DNA of 64,000 bases, from the NCBI RefSeq assembly GCF_020229735.1, contig NZ_CP083457.1, positions 248,001 through 312,000 of the forward strand, written 5' to 3'. The position numbers and the translations under genes were made by a program. This stretch comes from Deinococcus taeanensis (lineage in GTDB: Bacteria; Deinococcota; Deinococci; Deinococcales; Deinococcaceae). This document shows positions 36,350 through 46,047 of the stretch, in pieces. The notes under the pieces are model-generated. The model saw nothing but the letters and a program-made list of their open reading frames with translations. It did not search any database and was not told the DNA's origin. Within the stretch, counting starts at the first letter, position 1. Each line of letters opens with the position of its first letter.

Positions 36350-36942
36350 CGTAATTCAAGTGCATGGTATCGGGGCCGAAACCGTCACGGCCGCCGTCCT
36401 CTCCAGATTCGGTCCGCAGGGTCGTCAGAGCCTTCCCCCGGCGCCCGGACGGGGAAACGATGGACGGCGCTCGTCCGGCGCCATAGACGCGCAGACGCTC
36501 TGCCGCCACAAATCAACGCGCGTCTCCAGCATGAGGTTGAACATGACTCACCGCACCAGATACGCACATGATCCTGGAGCCCTGCACCTGGTTCTTCCCC
36601 CGAGTCGGTCTTGCCCGGAGTGGTGGCAAGCGCCGACGTCCATCTGGACGTTCGGGCGCAGTTTCGCGTTCGCGCTGATCACTGGGGACCACACCAGAGG
36701 GCCGCAGGCACCGGCTGAGCACCGCGCCGGGCGCTGCTCAGCCGCTTACGGGCGCGCGGCCTGGAGGGCCGCGCAGTGGGCAGTGCACGCCGCTTCAGGG
36801 CGATCTCACCTGGGTGTTCCTCGTCGGCGGGTGACGCCTTCCCCACGCTTCCCCACCCGGCGCTGTGGTGGCTGCGGCCTGCTCATCCGGCGCCCTGAGA
36901 CGGCCTGGTTCTTAAACGGTGCGTCAGATGGGGTCAGGCAGG
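36350..36942. other. Intergenic region, no gene seen
   Basis: The reading frame of the downstream gene is open through here from 36360. The translated stretch is irregular (Arg/Pro/Ser-rich) and lacks family features, and the true gene starts with a signal peptide at 36972. No other feature is supported. Confidence 0.45.
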
Positions 36943-36969
36943 CGTCAAGAGTGTGCTTCACTCTTGACG
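36943..36969 (+). promoter_or_regulatory. 11-bp perfect inverted repeat abutting a start codon
   Basis: CGTCAAGAGTG (36943-36953) and CACTCTTGACG (36959-36969) are perfect inverted arms with a 5-nt spacer, ending 2 nt before ATG 36972. No ribosome site exists. In RNA it would be a stable hairpin just before the start; in DNA it could be an operator. Confidence 0.55.
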
Positions 36970-36971
36970 GT

Positions 36972-37805
36972 ATGAAATCTTTCACAGCTCACGTTTCACT
37001 GGTCGCCCTGCTGGCCATCGGCTCCGCTGCCCAGGCTCAGGTCAGTGCTCAAAGCATCATCGTGAACCCGGTCCCCACCAGCCTCAAGGTCAACGTGCGC
37101 ACCAACCGGACCACCACCGCTCAGGTGGTCCCCACCTTTGCGCCCGGTGACCACCTGGAGTTCTACACCCGCGTGAATCAGGACGCCTACGTCTACCTGT
37201 TCAATGTCGACGCGCAGGGGCACGTCGCCCTGCTGGCCTCCAATGGTCTTCAGGCGGCGGGCACCTTCGTGAAGGCCAACACCACGCAGGTGTTCCCGAA
37301 GAAAGGCAAAGCGTCCACCTTTCTCCTGACCCTCCCGCAGGGCGTCAACCAGGTGTTCGCGCTGGCCAGTCTGATGCCGCTGAACCTCGGGGCCCTCACG
37401 GCGCGGACGGCCGCCCAGGGCGACATGACGCCGGTCGACGTGGCCGGCCGGCCCGGCCTGGCCCAGGCCCTGAAGCGCGTGCTCGACCCTCTGAAAGCGC
37501 AGAGCTGGACGACGGACACCTCAAGCTACGCCGTCACGCGGTCGTCCCTGACCGGGCTGCCGGCCGTGGATGTCAATGCGCTGAAGGCGCAGGTGAGCTT
37601 TCAGCGCAAGGCCCGCCTGAGTGAGGTGTACGTGACCTACGCCGACCGCCTGCGTGCGGAAGGCTACCTCGTCACGGACGCCCGGTACGGCGAGCGTGAG
37701 GCGAAGGGCGTGTTCGTTCGCAAAGGGGCGCAACTCCGGCAGCTGACCTTGGAGGTCACGCAGCGCGGAACGACCTTCTTCGTGAAACTCACCCGCCAGA
37801 AGTAG
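36972..37805 (+). CDS. Secreted DUF4384-domain protein
   Basis: A 277-residue exported protein. The signal peptide ends at AQAQ-VSAQ (residue 23). The central block APGDHLEFYTRVNQDAYVYLFNVDAQGHVALL is the DUF4384 signature (a beta-rich domain found in envelope and S-layer-associated proteins of Deinococcus). KKGKASTFLLTLPQGVNQVFALAS follows. The C-terminal third (YADRLRAEGYLVTDARY) is a separate small alpha/beta domain. The start is preceded by a perfect hairpin instead of a ribosome site. Function is unknown; an envelope stress or surface role is inferred from the domain. Confidence 0.75.
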   Translation: MKSFTAHVSLVALLAIGSAAQAQVSAQSIIVNPVPTSLKVNVRTNRTTTAQVVPTFAPGDHLEFYTRVNQDAYVYLFNVDAQGHVALLASNGLQAAGTFVKANTTQVFPKKGKASTFLLTLPQGVNQVFALASLMPLNLGALTARTAAQGDMTPVDVAGRPGLAQALKRVLDPLKAQSWTTDTSSYAVTRSSLTGLPAVDVNALKAQVSFQRKARLSEVYVTYADRLRAEGYLVTDARYGEREAKGVFVRKGAQLRQLTLEVTQRGTTFFVKLTRQK

Positions 37806-38285
37806 GTTCTCCCGAGCCGGCGCGCCGAGGCTCCGGTCGGCACAGTCGCCTTTGCCTTGCCCTGGACGCGAACGGAGGGCGGCTGCGGGACAAGCCCCCG
37901 GTGGTGCCGGGCCTTCAGGAGAAGGGAAGCCGGTGAACCGGCTTGATCCGGACGCGTGCATGACGGCCTGAGTGTTGGAGCTAGTGGAGCGCTCCCCGTG
38001 TAGATGAGAAATGACGCGGGGAAGCCGGGCTCGTTGAGGGATCGTGACAGGCCACGGCCTGCATCCGTCCGGTCTCGCCTTGGAACCTGAGTGGTCCTTG
38101 GCTCCGCACAGCGTCAGGCCGGAGGCCCAACTTTCCGGGGCCTTCTGTTCTTGGAGCGAAGCGTGACCGGAACGGCAGGTGCGCCGCCCGGACGCATGCG
38201 CGGACCCACGCCTGCCGGACAGCTCCCCCGGTGACGACGCTGCGCGGCGTGCAGCCGGAACTCACTTTCCCTGGTACCGAGGGGT
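37806..38285. other. Intergenic region between convergent genes
   Basis: No gene is seen. A short stem AAGCCGGT-GA-ACCGGCTT lies at 37927-37944 without a T-run. Open frames on both strands are of the GC-artefact type. Confidence 0.4.
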
Positions 38286-39284
38286 TCAGAGGTACACTGC
38301 CTGCGCCTGAGCCTCTGCCTGATAGGCGGCCAGGACCACCCGCAGAGCCTGGAATCCGGCTTCCCAATCCGCTCCTACGGAGTGTTCCCGCTGCGTACAC
38401 AGGTTCAGAAAGTCACGGAGCATCAGGGCGTTCAGATCGGTTCCGTACCCAGCCCAGTGCCGGCCTGTCACGCCGGTGATGGTGAGTGAGTCGGCGAAAA
38501 TGTCGAGCGTCTGCAGGCCCTGAGTCCCGGTGACGTCAAGTTTGAGGTGACCCCAGCGGGGATACGTGCGCGGGCGGCTCCAGGACGAATCGATGGTGGC
38601 ACTCGCCCCGGAGGCAAAGCGCAGCGTCACCAGGGCGGCGGCGTCCACCGGTGCCTGCCCGGGCAGGACCCAGGCAGGCACCGGCGTCAGCCGGGCGTAG
38701 ACCGAATCCACCTGCTCGCCGAACAGGTGAAACAGATCGGCCAGGTGGATGATGTGGTCCATGCCCGCGCCGCCGCCCGCCAGTTGCGGGTCACTGAACC
38801 AGTGGCGCTCCTGATCCGGGCAGATGCTGTGATTCACGCCGCTATAGGCCAGCACCTGTCCCAGAGCGCCGGTCAGCACCAGCTGCCGGAGTTGCTGCAC
38901 AGCGGGAGCAAAGCGCACCGGAAAGGCCGTGCGGAACCCGACCCCAGCTTGCTTGCAGGCCTGATTCATGGCCTGGGCGTCGTCCAGGGTGGTCGCGATG
39001 GGTTTCTCGCACAGCACGTGAGCGCCCGCCTGCGCCGCAGCCTCGACCAGAACGCGGTGCCGGACTGTTTCACTGCAGACGATCACGCCGTGCGGTCCGG
39101 CCGCCAGCACCTGCGCCAGGGGAAGGTGAGGCAGTCCGGTCCGGGAAGCGAATTCCGCCGCGAGTTCTGGTGAGTCCTCGCTGAACCCCAGAAGCTGCAC
39201 GTCAGCGCAGCCGGTCAGCCACGCCGCGTAGGCATCGGCATGAACATGGGCCACGCCCAGGAGGGCAATCCGGGTGGGCGTCAT
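38286..39284 (-). CDS. Gfo/Idh/MocA-family dehydrogenase (second of two)
   Basis: A 332-residue NAD(P)-dependent sugar or polyol dehydrogenase. The Rossmann segment starts IALLGVAHVHADAYAAWL, an altered loop in place of the usual GxGxxG. CEKPIATTLDDAQAM is the family's catalytic-lysine motif (EKP). GGAGMDHIIHLADLFHLF holds the conserved metal/substrate histidines. It overlaps the preceding Gfo/Idh gene by 4 bp and ends the sugar ABC operon. Together with its neighbour it probably oxidises or epimerises the imported sugar or inositol-like polyol. Confidence 0.85.
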   Translation of the reverse strand: MTPTRIALLGVAHVHADAYAAWLTGCADVQLLGFSEDSPELAAEFASRTGLPHLPLAQVLAAGPHGVIVCSETVRHRVLVEAAAQAGAHVLCEKPIATTLDDAQAMNQACKQAGVGFRTAFPVRFAPAVQQLRQLVLTGALGQVLAYSGVNHSICPDQERHWFSDPQLAGGGAGMDHIIHLADLFHLFGEQVDSVYARLTPVPAWVLPGQAPVDAAALVTLRFASGASATIDSSWSRPRTYPRWGHLKLDVTGTQGLQTLDIFADSLTITGVTGRHWAGYGTDLNALMLRDFLNLCTQREHSVGADWEAGFQALRVVLAAYQAEAQAQAVYL

Positions 39285-40255
39285 AGGTCCTCCATGCGGG
39301 CAGCCTGACCGCTGCTCAGGCTGCGCCGGACGGCGTGGCTCAGGGCCAGGGCAGCCCGGGCGTCCTCAGGCCCGACCAGGAACGGCAGGCCCTGTTCAAT
39401 CGCCTGGTAGGCGTGCAGGAGCTCTGCGGCGTAGGGATCGCCCGCCAGGGCGGGAAGCGCCGTGCCTGTCGGCAGTGGCCCTGACTGCGGCCCGTGACCG
39501 CGCAGCGCCGCAGGCGCGTCGGAACTCCACTCGATCACGCCCAGTGTGCCGGCGAGGTCCAGCGCGGTGCGGAAGACCCCCGGCGGAGCCGCCCACCCAC
39601 CTTCGATCAGGCTGATGGCGCCGCTGGTGTGGGAGAGCGTGGCCTGAACCACCGCGCGCTCGCCGTGGCTGTGGCCCGCGGCATACACCCTGTCCACCTC
39701 ACCCGCCACCCAGCGCGCAAAGTCAAGGTCATGGATCATGAGGTCCAGAGGCACGCCTCCGCTCTGGGCGTCGTCCAGCAGCCAGCTTCCGCGTGGAGGG
39801 GGGGAACTGACGCGGCTGAGTCGCAGCACGCGCGGCTCACCGATGGTTCCCGCCCGCACCTGGTCCCAGGCCGCGCGGTACTGCGGGAAGAACCGCAGGA
39901 CGTGCGCGACAAAGAGCCGCACACCCGCTGCCTGGCAGGCCGCCGTCATCCCGTCGGCCTCAGCGAGGGTCAGCGCCATCGGCTTTTCGCAGATGACATG
40001 CCGGCCCGCCTGCGCCGCCTTCACCGTCAGGGCGTGGTGCGTTGGAGTGGGCGTACACAGATCCACGATGTCCACCCGCGCCAGCAGGTCTTCTGTGCTG
40101 GCACAGGGAGACAGGTTGAACTCGCGGGCGAACTCGCGGGCGCGCTCGTCCGGGGCATACACGCAGGTGAGGACGCCCGGCTGGGCCTGCCAGCCCTGCG
40201 CGTGGGTGCGGCCCATCAGGCCTGTACCGATCAGACCGACACGCAGGCGGCTCAT
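39281..40255 (-). CDS. Gfo/Idh/MocA-family dehydrogenase (first of two)
   Basis: A 324-residue paralogue. N-terminal VGLIGTGLMGRTHAQG is the full Rossmann loop. CEKPMALTLAEADGM carries the catalytic Lys. GGVPLDLMIHDLDFARWVAG has the Asp/His pair typical of the active site. ATG 40255 overlaps the upstream permease stop by 4 bp. Expression with an ABC importer and a second dehydrogenase suggests a scyllo/myo-inositol- or keto-sugar-type pathway. No isomerase or aldolase is present, so the route is incomplete here. Confidence 0.87.
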   Translation of the reverse strand: MSRLRVGLIGTGLMGRTHAQGWQAQPGVLTCVYAPDERAREFAREFNLSPCASTEDLLARVDIVDLCTPTPTHHALTVKAAQAGRHVICEKPMALTLAEADGMTAACQAAGVRLFVAHVLRFFPQYRAAWDQVRAGTIGEPRVLRLSRVSSPPPRGSWLLDDAQSGGVPLDLMIHDLDFARWVAGEVDRVYAAGHSHGERAVVQATLSHTSGAISLIEGGWAAPPGVFRTALDLAGTLGVIEWSSDAPAALRGHGPQSGPLPTGTALPALAGDPYAAELLHAYQAIEQGLPFLVGPEDARAALALSHAVRRSLSSGQAARMEDL

Positions 40256-41097
40256 TTCAGGGCACCTCCGGTGATCCCGCTGACCAGCTGACGCGAGAAG
40301 ATGACGTACAGCACCACCACCGGCACAATGGCCAGCGTCAAGGCGGCCAGGACGGCGTTGTAGTCGTTGACGAACTGGCCCAGGAAGGCGCTCGCGCCCA
40401 GCACGATGGTTTTCGTTTTCTCGCCCGGCGCGAGGATCAGAGGAAACCACAGGTCGTTCCAGATCGGAATCATACTGATCGCTGTGACCGCGCCCAGCGC
40501 GGGGCGGATCAGGGGGAGCGTCATGCCGTAGATGCGGTACTCGCTGGCGCCGTCGATGCGTGCCGCTTCCTTCAGGTCGCGCGGCACCCCCCGCATGAAA
40601 GACGTCAGCACGAAGACGGCCAGTGGAATCCCCTGCGCCGTGTACACCAGAATCAGGGCCCAGAGGGTATTGACGAGGTGAAGACTGACCATCAGGTTCA
40701 GGATGCCGATGGTGCCCAGGCGGATGGGCACCATGATGCCGACCGACAGGTACAGACCCAGCAGGGTGTTCAGCCGGAAGCGGTACTCGCTGAGCGCAAA
40801 AGCGGCCATGCTGCTGAGCAGCAGAATCAATGCGAGTGATCCCAGCGTGACCAGCAGGCTGTTCAGGAAGAAGAGGGAGAAGTTTGCGGAGCTGGCCAGC
40901 GTGTGGTACCCGTCAAGGGTAAAGGTGCTGGCGGTGGGCAGGGCAAAGGGGTGGGAGAAGATCGTCAGCCGGTCCTTGAAGGAGTTGACGATGATCAGCA
41001 GCGTCGGAAGGATCGCCAGCAGGGTATAGAAGATCAGCACCAGATGCCCGAGCACCTGCGCGCGGCGGTTGAGCAGCGGGACTCCAGCCGCGCTCAC
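40252..41097 (-). CDS. Sugar ABC transporter permease (MalG type)
   Basis: A 281-residue inner-membrane permease with six hydrophobic segments. The EAA loop reads [33 protein letters not shown] 41097 overlaps the upstream permease's TGA by 4 bp (GTGA); the longer open frame beyond is not coding. It partners the MalF-type subunit encoded immediately before it. Confidence 0.88.
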   Translation of the reverse strand: MSAAGVPLLNRRAQVLGHLVLIFYTLLAILPTLLIIVNSFKDRLTIFSHPFALPTASTFTLDGYHTLASSANFSLFFLNSLLVTLGSLALILLLSSMAAFALSEYRFRLNTLLGLYLSVGIMVPIRLGTIGILNLMVSLHLVNTLWALILVYTAQGIPLAVFVLTSFMRGVPRDLKEAARIDGASEYRIYGMTLPLIRPALGAVTAISMIPIWNDLWFPLILAPGEKTKTIVLGASAFLGQFVNDYNAVLAALTLAIVPVVVLYVIFSRQLVSGITGGALK

Positions 41098-42035
41098 AGC
41101 TGAACCTCGGTGATCCTGCGTTGCCACGCCGTCAGGTAGATCAGCAGCCCCGCGAGAATCACGACCAGCATCACGCCTGCCACGGCCGCGCCCATGTAAG
41201 GATCGCCGGACTGTAACTGGTACCCGAAGAACGTCCGGTAGAACAGGGTGCCCAGGATGTCCGTCGCAAAGTTCGGCCCTGCCAGGGCGCCCTGAGTGGA
41301 ATAGATCAGGTCGAAGGCGTTGAAGTTCCCCACGAACGTCAGCACACTGACGATGCCCACAGTGGGGAGAATCAGGGGCAGCTGAATGCGCCGGAAGATG
41401 GTCCAGCCGCCCGCTCCGTCCAGCCGCGCCGCCTCGTACAGTTCTTCCGGGATCCGCACCAGGGCCGCAAGAAACAGCAGCATCGGGATTCCGATGTTCT
41501 GCCAGACACTGATCAGGGACAGGGCAGGGAGAGCCGTGGCCGGCAGCCCCAGCCACGGCAGGTCGAGTTCCTGCAGAGTCAACGGCGTGAGCAGCGCCCG
41601 TTGCACGCCCCACGCCGGATTCAGAATCAGCTTCCACGCGAAGCCGATAATCACCACCGACAGGATCGTCGGCGTGAACAGCAGCGTCCGGTACACCGCG
41701 CTGCCCCGCAGGCGGAAGCTGAGCAGCACGGCCAGCAGCAGCCCCACCGGATTCTGAACCAGCATATGCACCACGAAAAACACAACGTTGTTTCTCAACG
41801 CGTTCCACAGGGGCTGCGCGTACAGCTCCGACGCAAGGAGTTTCCGGTAGTTCCCCAGCCCGACGAACACTTCCGACCCGTCCGGCAGTCTGTTGTTCAT
41901 CGACAGCCATAACGAGGACAGGATCGGGTAGATCATGACCACCGTGTAGATCAGCAGGGCAGGAGTCACAAACACCACGACGTGCCAGGGAAAGGGGCGG
42001 CGTGTTCGGACGCGCGGCAAGGATCTGTCAGTCAT
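41094..42035 (-). CDS. Sugar ABC transporter permease (MalF type)
   Basis: A 313-residue permease with six hydrophobic segments and the EAA loop [27 protein letters not shown]. It follows the binding-protein gene by 170 bp that contain a strong hairpin, probably allowing more binding protein than permease. No ATPase gene is in this operon; a shared MsmK-type ATPase elsewhere would have to serve. Confidence 0.88.
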   Translation of the reverse strand: MTDRSLPRVRTRRPFPWHVVVFVTPALLIYTVVMIYPILSSLWLSMNNRLPDGSEVFVGLGNYRKLLASELYAQPLWNALRNNVVFFVVHMLVQNPVGLLLAVLLSFRLRGSAVYRTLLFTPTILSVVIIGFAWKLILNPAWGVQRALLTPLTLQELDLPWLGLPATALPALSLISVWQNIGIPMLLFLAALVRIPEELYEAARLDGAGGWTIFRRIQLPLILPTVGIVSVLTFVGNFNAFDLIYSTQGALAGPNFATDILGTLFYRTFFGYQLQSGDPYMGAAVAGVMLVVILAGLLIYLTAWQRRITEVQL

Positions 42036-42060
42036 ACAGACATCCTTCAGTTTCAGGAAA

Positions 42061-42091
42061 AGGCCCGACCGGTAAGTACCGGGTCGGGCCT
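42061..42091 (-). terminator. Attenuating hairpin between binding-protein and permease genes
   Basis: AGGCCCGACCGGTA and TACCGGGTCGGGCCT (42061-42074 with 42077-42091) pair with a single bulged G. No T-run follows on either strand. In ABC operons such intergenic hairpins protect the upstream mRNA and reduce readthrough, giving excess binding protein. Confidence 0.55.
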
Positions 42092-42205
42092 GGGTCCAGT
42101 GACAAAGCAGGAAATGGACTGCGATTTCTGCTACCCGGGCAGGGCGCGCACTGTGGGTTCAACTCACCGCCGCGGCTCAGGGCCCTCGCCACGGGCGCGT
42201 CGGCC

Positions 42206-43459
42206 TTATTTGCCCTTCTGCGGCGCGTACCAGGAGCCCAGGTTCTTCTGCACCAGGTCAGCGGCAGCTTTCGGGGTCATGCTGCCGTTCAGAAGCTGCG
42301 CACTGACATTCCACAGATCATTCTCGTTGTTCGGGTTGGCGTTACGCGACAGGATCTGATACGAGGAGCGGAAGCTCTTGGCGCACTGGGTCCGCCACTT
42401 CAGGAATTCCTGGGCCACTGGGTCCTTGACGGTGTACTTCACGTTCGCCAGGGGAAAGAACCCCGGCAGCGCGTTGGCGTACAGCGTGGCAAACGCGTCG
42501 GACGCGACCCAGTTCAGGAACGTCCTGGCGGCCTCCTGGTTTTTGCTGGTGGCGTTGATGCCCATGCCAATATCGGGGTGGTCATCAATCACGCATTTCT
42601 TGCCGTTGATGGAGTACGGGGCGAACGCGCCCATTTCCATCTTGGGATTCATCTGCCGGAAGGTGCCAATGTCCCAGCTTCCGGCCGGGTAGATCACGCC
42701 GCGGCCCTGAGCAAACAGGTTCTGAGCATCCGGGTAGGCCAGCGCCTGGTAACCGTTGGGCAGGTAGGGCTTCCAGCTGGCCAGTGACGTAAAGGCCTGC
42801 AGAAACCCGCCTTTGTTGTACTGGGCCGCGCCGGAAATCAGACCTTTGCGTCCTTTCTCGCCGTCCCACGCCGTGGGGCCAATATTCTGGTAACCCATCG
42901 TTGCGGATTCCCACTGGTCCTTGGTGCCCATCACCAGCGGGGCGTACTTGCCGTTCTTTTTGATCTTGTCCAGCGTGCTGAGAAAAGCAGCTTCCGTTTT
43001 CGGAACGCTCAGGCCCAGCTCTTTGAACAGAGCCTTGTTGTAGATGAACCCGTGAATGACCGACGCCATCGGGACGCAGAAGGTGGTCTTCCCATCATCG
43101 GTGGACCACGCCGCTTTGGCGACCGGATCAAAGTTTTTCAGGCCGGTCAGGTCGTTCAGGCTGATGACCTGTTTGGCCTTATACAGCTCCAGACTCTTGT
43201 CGAACGGCCGGCAGGTGATCAGGTCTCCGGCTGTACCGGCCTTTAATTTTGCGTCAAGCACAGCGTTGTACTCGGCTGGCGCACTCGGGGCGAAAACCAC
43301 CTGAATGTCCGGGTGCGCTTTTTGAAACGCGGGAATGATGCTGTCGCGCCAGACCTTGAGATCATCGTTGCGCCAGCTTTCGATGGTGAGCGTGGTTTTC
43401 TGTGCTCCAGCCAGACTGGCGAGAAGCAACACAGTAAGTGAAAAGCTCAGGCGTTTCAT
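42206..43459 (-). CDS. Sugar ABC transporter substrate-binding protein (family 1)
   Basis: A 417-residue periplasmic binding protein with signal peptide MKRLSFSLTVLLLASLAGAQ. The family features are TIESWRNDDLKVWRDSIIPAFQKAHPDIQV, then YPAGSWDIGTFRQ and KNQEAARTFLNWV near the C-terminal half. The ATG 43459 has GAGGAGG 7 nt upstream. It is the first gene of the operon binding protein - MalF - MalG - Gfo/Idh - Gfo/Idh. The ligand is likely a mono- or disaccharide or polyol. Confidence 0.9.
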   Translation of the reverse strand: MKRLSFSLTVLLLASLAGAQKTTLTIESWRNDDLKVWRDSIIPAFQKAHPDIQVVFAPSAPAEYNAVLDAKLKAGTAGDLITCRPFDKSLELYKAKQVISLNDLTGLKNFDPVAKAAWSTDDGKTTFCVPMASVIHGFIYNKALFKELGLSVPKTEAAFLSTLDKIKKNGKYAPLVMGTKDQWESATMGYQNIGPTAWDGEKGRKGLISGAAQYNKGGFLQAFTSLASWKPYLPNGYQALAYPDAQNLFAQGRGVIYPAGSWDIGTFRQMNPKMEMGAFAPYSINGKKCVIDDHPDIGMGINATSKNQEAARTFLNWVASDAFATLYANALPGFFPLANVKYTVKDPVAQEFLKWRTQCAKSFRSSYQILSRNANPNNENDLWNVSAQLLNGSMTPKAAADLVQKNLGSWYAPQKGK

Positions 43460-43543
43460 TGAAACCTCCTCAATCCATGTACCGAAGGGAGATGCTGGCT
43501 CCGTGCGCGAACAAAATCTGAAATGTGTTGTGGTTCGCTCACA

Positions 43544-43572
43544 GGTATACTCCTGGCGCAATTGCGGGTCAA
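43544..43572 (-). promoter_or_regulatory. Promoter of the sugar operon with central palindrome
   Basis: On the minus strand TTGACC (43567-43572) and TATACC (43544-43549) are exactly 17 bp apart. The spacer carries a perfect 10-bp palindrome CGCAATTGCG (43557-43566) that touches the -35, a natural repressor position. The leader to ATG 43459 is about 80 nt. No regulator gene is adjacent. Confidence 0.7.
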
Positions 43573-43872
43573 CAATCAACCGGGAAGGTGTCCAGATTTT
43601 GCAAAAGACCACCAGGGACTTCTTCAGAGGACACCCCCGGTCTGATGAAAAAGACGGGTCGAACCTGGCTACTCTTCGCCTTGCCAAAGGGCGCCAGGAT
43701 GATGGCGACGGGCGCAGCAACAGGTCCTGAAGATGGTCCAGGCCGAGTCGGACGACGGACACCGTGCGGCGTACGTGGTTCTTGATTTGTGGCCCTGTAT
43801 GGCCTGGTGGTGACGTGACCCCGGTTGGTCGGCCCACTCCGGATAAGACAAGATCGTCTCCAGGAAGGGGTC

Positions 43873-44139
43873 ATGAAGCGCAAGCAGTGCAGCGAAAACG
43901 AGATCCTCGATGTCTTGGCCAAGGTCGAGGCGGGCACTGCGGTCGGTGACGTGGCCACGTTGTCCGGGGTATCCAAGGCCGCCATTCACCGCTGGCAGGC
44001 ACGGTATGGCGGCATGACCAAGGACGGCGCGAAGCGCGTCCGTCAGCTGGAAGAAGAAAACCGCCGCCTGAAGAGACTTGTCGCGGATCTGGCACTCGAT
44101 CACAGCATCCTGAAGGAGGTGGTGGGCCGACAGCGGTGA
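43873..44139 (+). CDS. IS3-family OrfA (HTH/leucine zipper protein)
   Basis: An 88-residue transposase N-terminal protein: helix-turn-helix (EILDVLAKVEAGTAVGDVATL and SGVSKAAIHRW), then the leucine-zipper-like LEEENRRLKRLVADLALDHSILKEVV. The ATG 43873 follows AGGAAGGGG. OrfB following it is dead, so it cannot make a functional fused transposase by itself. Confidence 0.8.
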   Translation: MKRKQCSENEILDVLAKVEAGTAVGDVATLSGVSKAAIHRWQARYGGMTKDGAKRVRQLEEENRRLKRLVADLALDHSILKEVVGRQR

Positions 44140-44875
44140 GTCCCCATCAGATGCCGCAGGTCTAGACGCCCCTCAAACGACGGGGCATCCGGCAAGTGCG
44201 GCACCTATTCGGGATCAGTGAGCGGCGGGCCTGCCGTAGCCTTGGTTTTCATCGTTCTACACAGCGTCATCGCGCGACGAGAGATGACCGTGATCTGGCG
44301 GACAAGCTCCGGACGCTCGCGTACGAGCGTCCCCGGTTCGGATATCGGCGTCTCCACATCCTTCTGCGCCGCCAGGGCGAGGCCGTCAACCACAAGCGCG
44401 TCTACCGCGTGTACTGGAATGAAGGCTGAGCGGTCCGCAAAAAGGCCCGCAGAAAGGGGGGTGGCGCAGACCAGACTGCCGCTCACGTCGCCGACCCGAG
44501 CGAATGAGCGCTGGAGCCTGGCCTTCGTCAGTGCCCAGCTGACCAACGGCCAGCGGTTGCCGCTCCTCAACGGCGTGGACGACGGCACACGGGAGTGCGT
44601 GCTCAGCTTTGCGTCGACGTCGATTCCCGGCAGCACCGTGGCGCGTCAGCTGGCAGCCGTAATTGAGGAACGCGGAAAACCCAAAGTGCTCCTGACCGAC
44701 AACGTGCCAGAGAGTACGGGTCGGGCTCTGGATCAGTGGACGTACTCGCAGGGCATCACCCATCACTTCATTGATCTTGGAAAGCCCGTCCAGAACGCAT
44801 ACACAAATAGTTTCAACTGAACTGGATAGAGTTTGGTGGAGGGTAAGTTCAGTGTGATCCACACTGGAGGACAGA

Positions 44876-45184
44876 ATGTCCGTACCCAAGCAGAAATTCA
44901 CCGCTGAGTTCAAACAAGAAGCCGTCCGGCTGGTCCGCACGACCGGAAAGAGTTGCGCCCAGATTGCCCGTGACCTTGGCGTTCCCCCTCACTACGTGGT
45001 CCGGTGGAAGCAGCAGCAGGACACCCAGACGGCCGCTGGCCGCCCAGCCTTCACCGGGCGGGGAATCCCCGCCCTTTCACCACAGGAGGCTCGACTCAAG
45101 GAACTGGAGCGGGAACTGGAAATTGCACGACAGGAACGGGATATTCTGAAAAAAGCACTGGCCTTCTTCGCGAAGCAGCCCTGA
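44876..45184 (+). CDS. IS3-family OrfA
   Basis: A 102-residue HTH protein: KFTAEFKQEAVRLVRTTGKS, IARDLGVPPHYVVRWKQ, then the coiled LKELERELEIARQERDILKKAL. The ATG 44876 follows GGAGGAC. Near its end an A6G run (45149-45155) is where a -1 shift would join it to OrfB. Confidence 0.88.
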   Translation: MSVPKQKFTAEFKQEAVRLVRTTGKSCAQIARDLGVPPHYVVRWKQQQDTQTAAGRPAFTGRGIPALSPQEARLKELERELEIARQERDILKKALAFFAKQP

Positions 45185-46047
45185 TCTTCAAATTCATCGA
45201 GGGGCACCAGAACGAGTTCCCAGTGGAACTGATGTGCCGGGTTCTCGAGGTGGGCATCAGCGGGTACTACGCTTCGCGGGGAAGGCCGGAGAGCAAGAGG
45301 ATCACAAAAGACCGCGTGCTGATCGAGAAAATCAGGACCAGCTTCGAGGAAAGCCGGGGAACATACGGGGCGCTGCGCATCCAAGCCGACCTGAAGGCAC
45401 AGGGAGAGCAGGTCAGTCGTCAGCGGATCAGGCGGCTCATGCGACAAGCCCTGCTTGTCGCACGTGGGAAACGGAAGTTCCGTACGACGACCAAAACGAA
45501 ATCTTCGCGTCCAGTCGCAGAAAACATTCTTGATCGGGCATTCACTGCGGATGCCCCGAACCAGAAGTGGGTCACGGATATGACGTACCTACCCACCCGT
45601 GATGGCTGGTTGTACTTGGCAACGGTCATGGACCTGTACTCGAGGAAAATTGTCGGCTGGGCGCTGAATGAGCGACTTCAGACGCCGCTGGTCACAGCGG
45701 CGTTGGAGATGGCCGTAGCGCGTCGGAAACCACCAGGCGGACTCCTGCATCACTCGGATCGAGGGAGCCAGTATACGAGCGATGTGTACCAGCAGGCGCT
45801 GGACAGACTGCAGGCCGTTCAGAGTATGAGCGAGGCGGGGGATTGTTGGGATAATGCTGTCCAGGAAAGCTTTTTTGCGACATTGAAGACGGAGATGGGG
45901 CTTGGTGAAGCGCAGTGGGACCGTGCCCAGACACGGACAGAGGTGTTCGAGTGGATTGAAGTGTTCTATAACCGTCGCCGTCGTCACTCGTCGTTGGGGT
46001 ATCAGTCACCGACGGCCTTCGAGGAGCAGGCTTACATCCTGAACTGA
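45155..46047 (+). CDS. IS3-family OrfB / frameshift-produced transposase
   Basis: The transposase catalytic part, in the -1 frame relative to OrfA and open from 45004. It has the IS3 HTH_21 block (RTSFEESRGTYGALRIQADL) and the integrase core with all three acidic residues: WVTDMTYLP, LLHHSDRGSQYTS and ESFFATLKTE. It ends YNRRRRHSSLGYQSPTAFEEQ. It is probably made as an OrfAB fusion by -1 slippage in the AAAAAAG run; an internal start is the alternative. No stop or frameshift damages it. Confidence 0.87.
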
